Source of the DNA: Pseudovirgaria hyperparasitica
Lineage: Eukaryota; Ascomycota; Dothideomycetes; Acrospermales; Acrospermaceae
Reading direction: 5' to 3'
Assembly (NCBI RefSeq): GCF_010093815.1
Contig: NW_022985550.1
Span: 2,428,248-2,458,394 of the forward strand
DNA length: 30,147 nt
Positions within the stretch are counted from its first letter, which is position 1, and each line of letters opens with the position of its first letter. This document shows positions 29,594 through 30,147 of this stretch, one piece after another. The position numbers were made by a program, and so were the translations under genes. A model generated the notes under the pieces. That model searched no databases, was not told where the DNA came from, and saw nothing but the letters and a program-made list of their open reading frames with translations.

Positions 29594-29624
29594 TTATTAG
29601 TTAAGGGCAGCCCTTAACTAATAA
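29594..29624. repeat. 31-bp palindrome downstream of LINE-2 ORF2
   Basis: This is a perfect copy of the palindrome in the LINE-1 leader (11617..11647), here in the LINE-2 3' region. The surrounding bases do not match the leader, apart from short ccggtatac/tataccgg pieces nearby. Confidence 0.88.
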
Positions 29625-29844
29625 CCTCCGTACCTATACGTGCTACCTAAGGGTAAAATAATAGTAATATAGACTATAGGCTAATAGGCGTACCCTATAG
29701 CTATATACTTAAGACGAAATAGAGGTTTAACGAGATGTAGTTATAGATATAAGGAAGTTTTTCCCTATAGGGTTTCTTCTTATATAGTGGCTTAGACTAG
29801 AGGAGGCATAGGTCTATAGAGTACTACTCTACCTAGTTATATAA

Positions 29845-29845
<1 letters not shown>

Positions 29846-29875
<30 letters not shown>
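29846..29875 (+). repeat. (ATT)10 microsatellite, probable LINE-2 tail
   Basis: Ten ATT units end the LINE-2 3' region. Simple-repeat or A-rich tails are typical LINE termini. Confidence 0.8.
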
Positions 29876-29883
29876 TATTATAG
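29870..29883. repeat. Candidate LINE-2 target duplication, right copy
   Basis: attatttattatag is identical to 16550..16563 but partly overlaps the ATT run, so its left edge is ambiguous. Confidence 0.48.
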
Positions 29884-30147
29884 GGATATATTCTATCTCT
29901 ATAATATTTATATAGTATACTTAGAGTTTCTAGGCCCTAGAACCCTTAGAAAATTATCTAGTATACTTATAGCTAGCGAGAATATCTATTTTATAGAGTT
30001 TATTATAATAGATATAATATATAAAAAATAGTTTATACTATTACTTTATATATTCTATTATATAAGACTTCTAGAGTAAAGGGAAACTCTAGAAGAACTC
30101 TATAAAAAGTATTCTAGAGAAGATAGATCTATTAAATAGACGAACGA
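29884..30147. other. AT-rich flank, no gene seen
   Basis: Strongly AT-rich sequence with no readable frame or recognisable domain. It contains one small perfect hairpin, cttctagagt/actctagaag, at 30068..30095 with an 8-nt loop. Confidence 0.6.

Larger units (their letters stand above)
25112..29869 (+). mobile_element. LINE-2, 3' part (rest of ORF1, ORF2, 3' UTR, ATT tail)
   Basis: This is the continuation of 16564..17100 after gypsy-C. It matches LINE-1 throughout ORF1 and ORF2 up to cttatatat near 29492, then continues for about 380 bp with no LINE-1 counterpart. That part includes a third copy of the leader palindrome and ends in ten ATT units. The simple-repeat tail and candidate 14-nt duplication suggest this is the natural 3' end. 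Confidence 0.85.

Noticed and set aside
1-30147. Host protein genes, CRISPR arrays, rRNA or tRNA genes
   Set aside because: No intact spliced or unspliced host gene, regular spacer-repeat array or RNA gene could be recognised on either strand.

Overview
The window contains no intact host gene. It is a 30-kb block of nested, broken retrotransposons, and it fits a heterochromatic island of a filamentous (Pezizomycotina-type) fungus with very active repeat-induced point mutation (RIP). CpA and TpG are almost absent over long stretches, TpA is greatly over-represented and CpG is kept. Conserved protein motifs can be followed for hundreds of codons but are cut by TAG/TAA stops where Gln or Trp codons are expected. 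Zinc-finger Cys codons have become Tyr. Paired LTRs differ only by transitions. The species cannot be named from the sequence.

Left part (1..11351). An old Ty3/gypsy element (here gypsy-A) lies on the minus strand: gag starts near 10963, protease and early RT run down to 8908, and RT plus RNase H resume at 1151 and leave the window at base 1. It is split within pol by a complete plus-strand chromovirus-like element (gypsy-B, 1152..8902) with 202-bp LTRs and a perfect 5-bp target duplication (gtatc). Gypsy-B carries gag, pol (PR-RT-RNase H-IN-chromodomain) and an unusual 1.9-kb stretch between pol and the 3' LTR. That stretch holds a Gly/Asn-rich frame, a second frame of about 440 codons and two pairs of tandem repeats.

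Right part (11352..30147). Two related plus-strand fungal LINEs (Tad1-like by layout: ORF1 with three CCHC knuckles, ORF2 with AP-endonuclease and RT) lie head to tail. LINE-1 (11369..16300) is bounded by a 17-nt direct repeat. LINE-2 starts near 16564, is interrupted in ORF1 by a second complete gypsy element (gypsy-C, 17101..25111; 240-bp LTRs, target duplication tccgg), and resumes to about 29869 at an (ATT)n tail. Gypsy-C carries gag, pol with a chromodomain, then a 2.1-kb tail with a tRNA-like hairpin, a long ANTISENSE reading frame (24384 to 23059) and a short SENSE frame (24421..24868) that would be divergently transcribed.

Most interesting points: (i) undescribed-looking accessory reading frames between pol and the 3' LTR in both complete gypsy elements, one antisense; (ii) in both, a 9- to 11-nt segment just after the 5' LTR is complementary to a site inside the LTR that lies about 30 bp downstream of a TATA-like box, as expected for Tf1/sushi-type self-priming; (iii) loss or survival of catalytic Asp/Glu codons in RT, endonuclease, protease and integrase follows the preceding base exactly as RIP predicts; (iv) a 31-bp palindrome shared by both LINE leaders recurs downstream of LINE-2.
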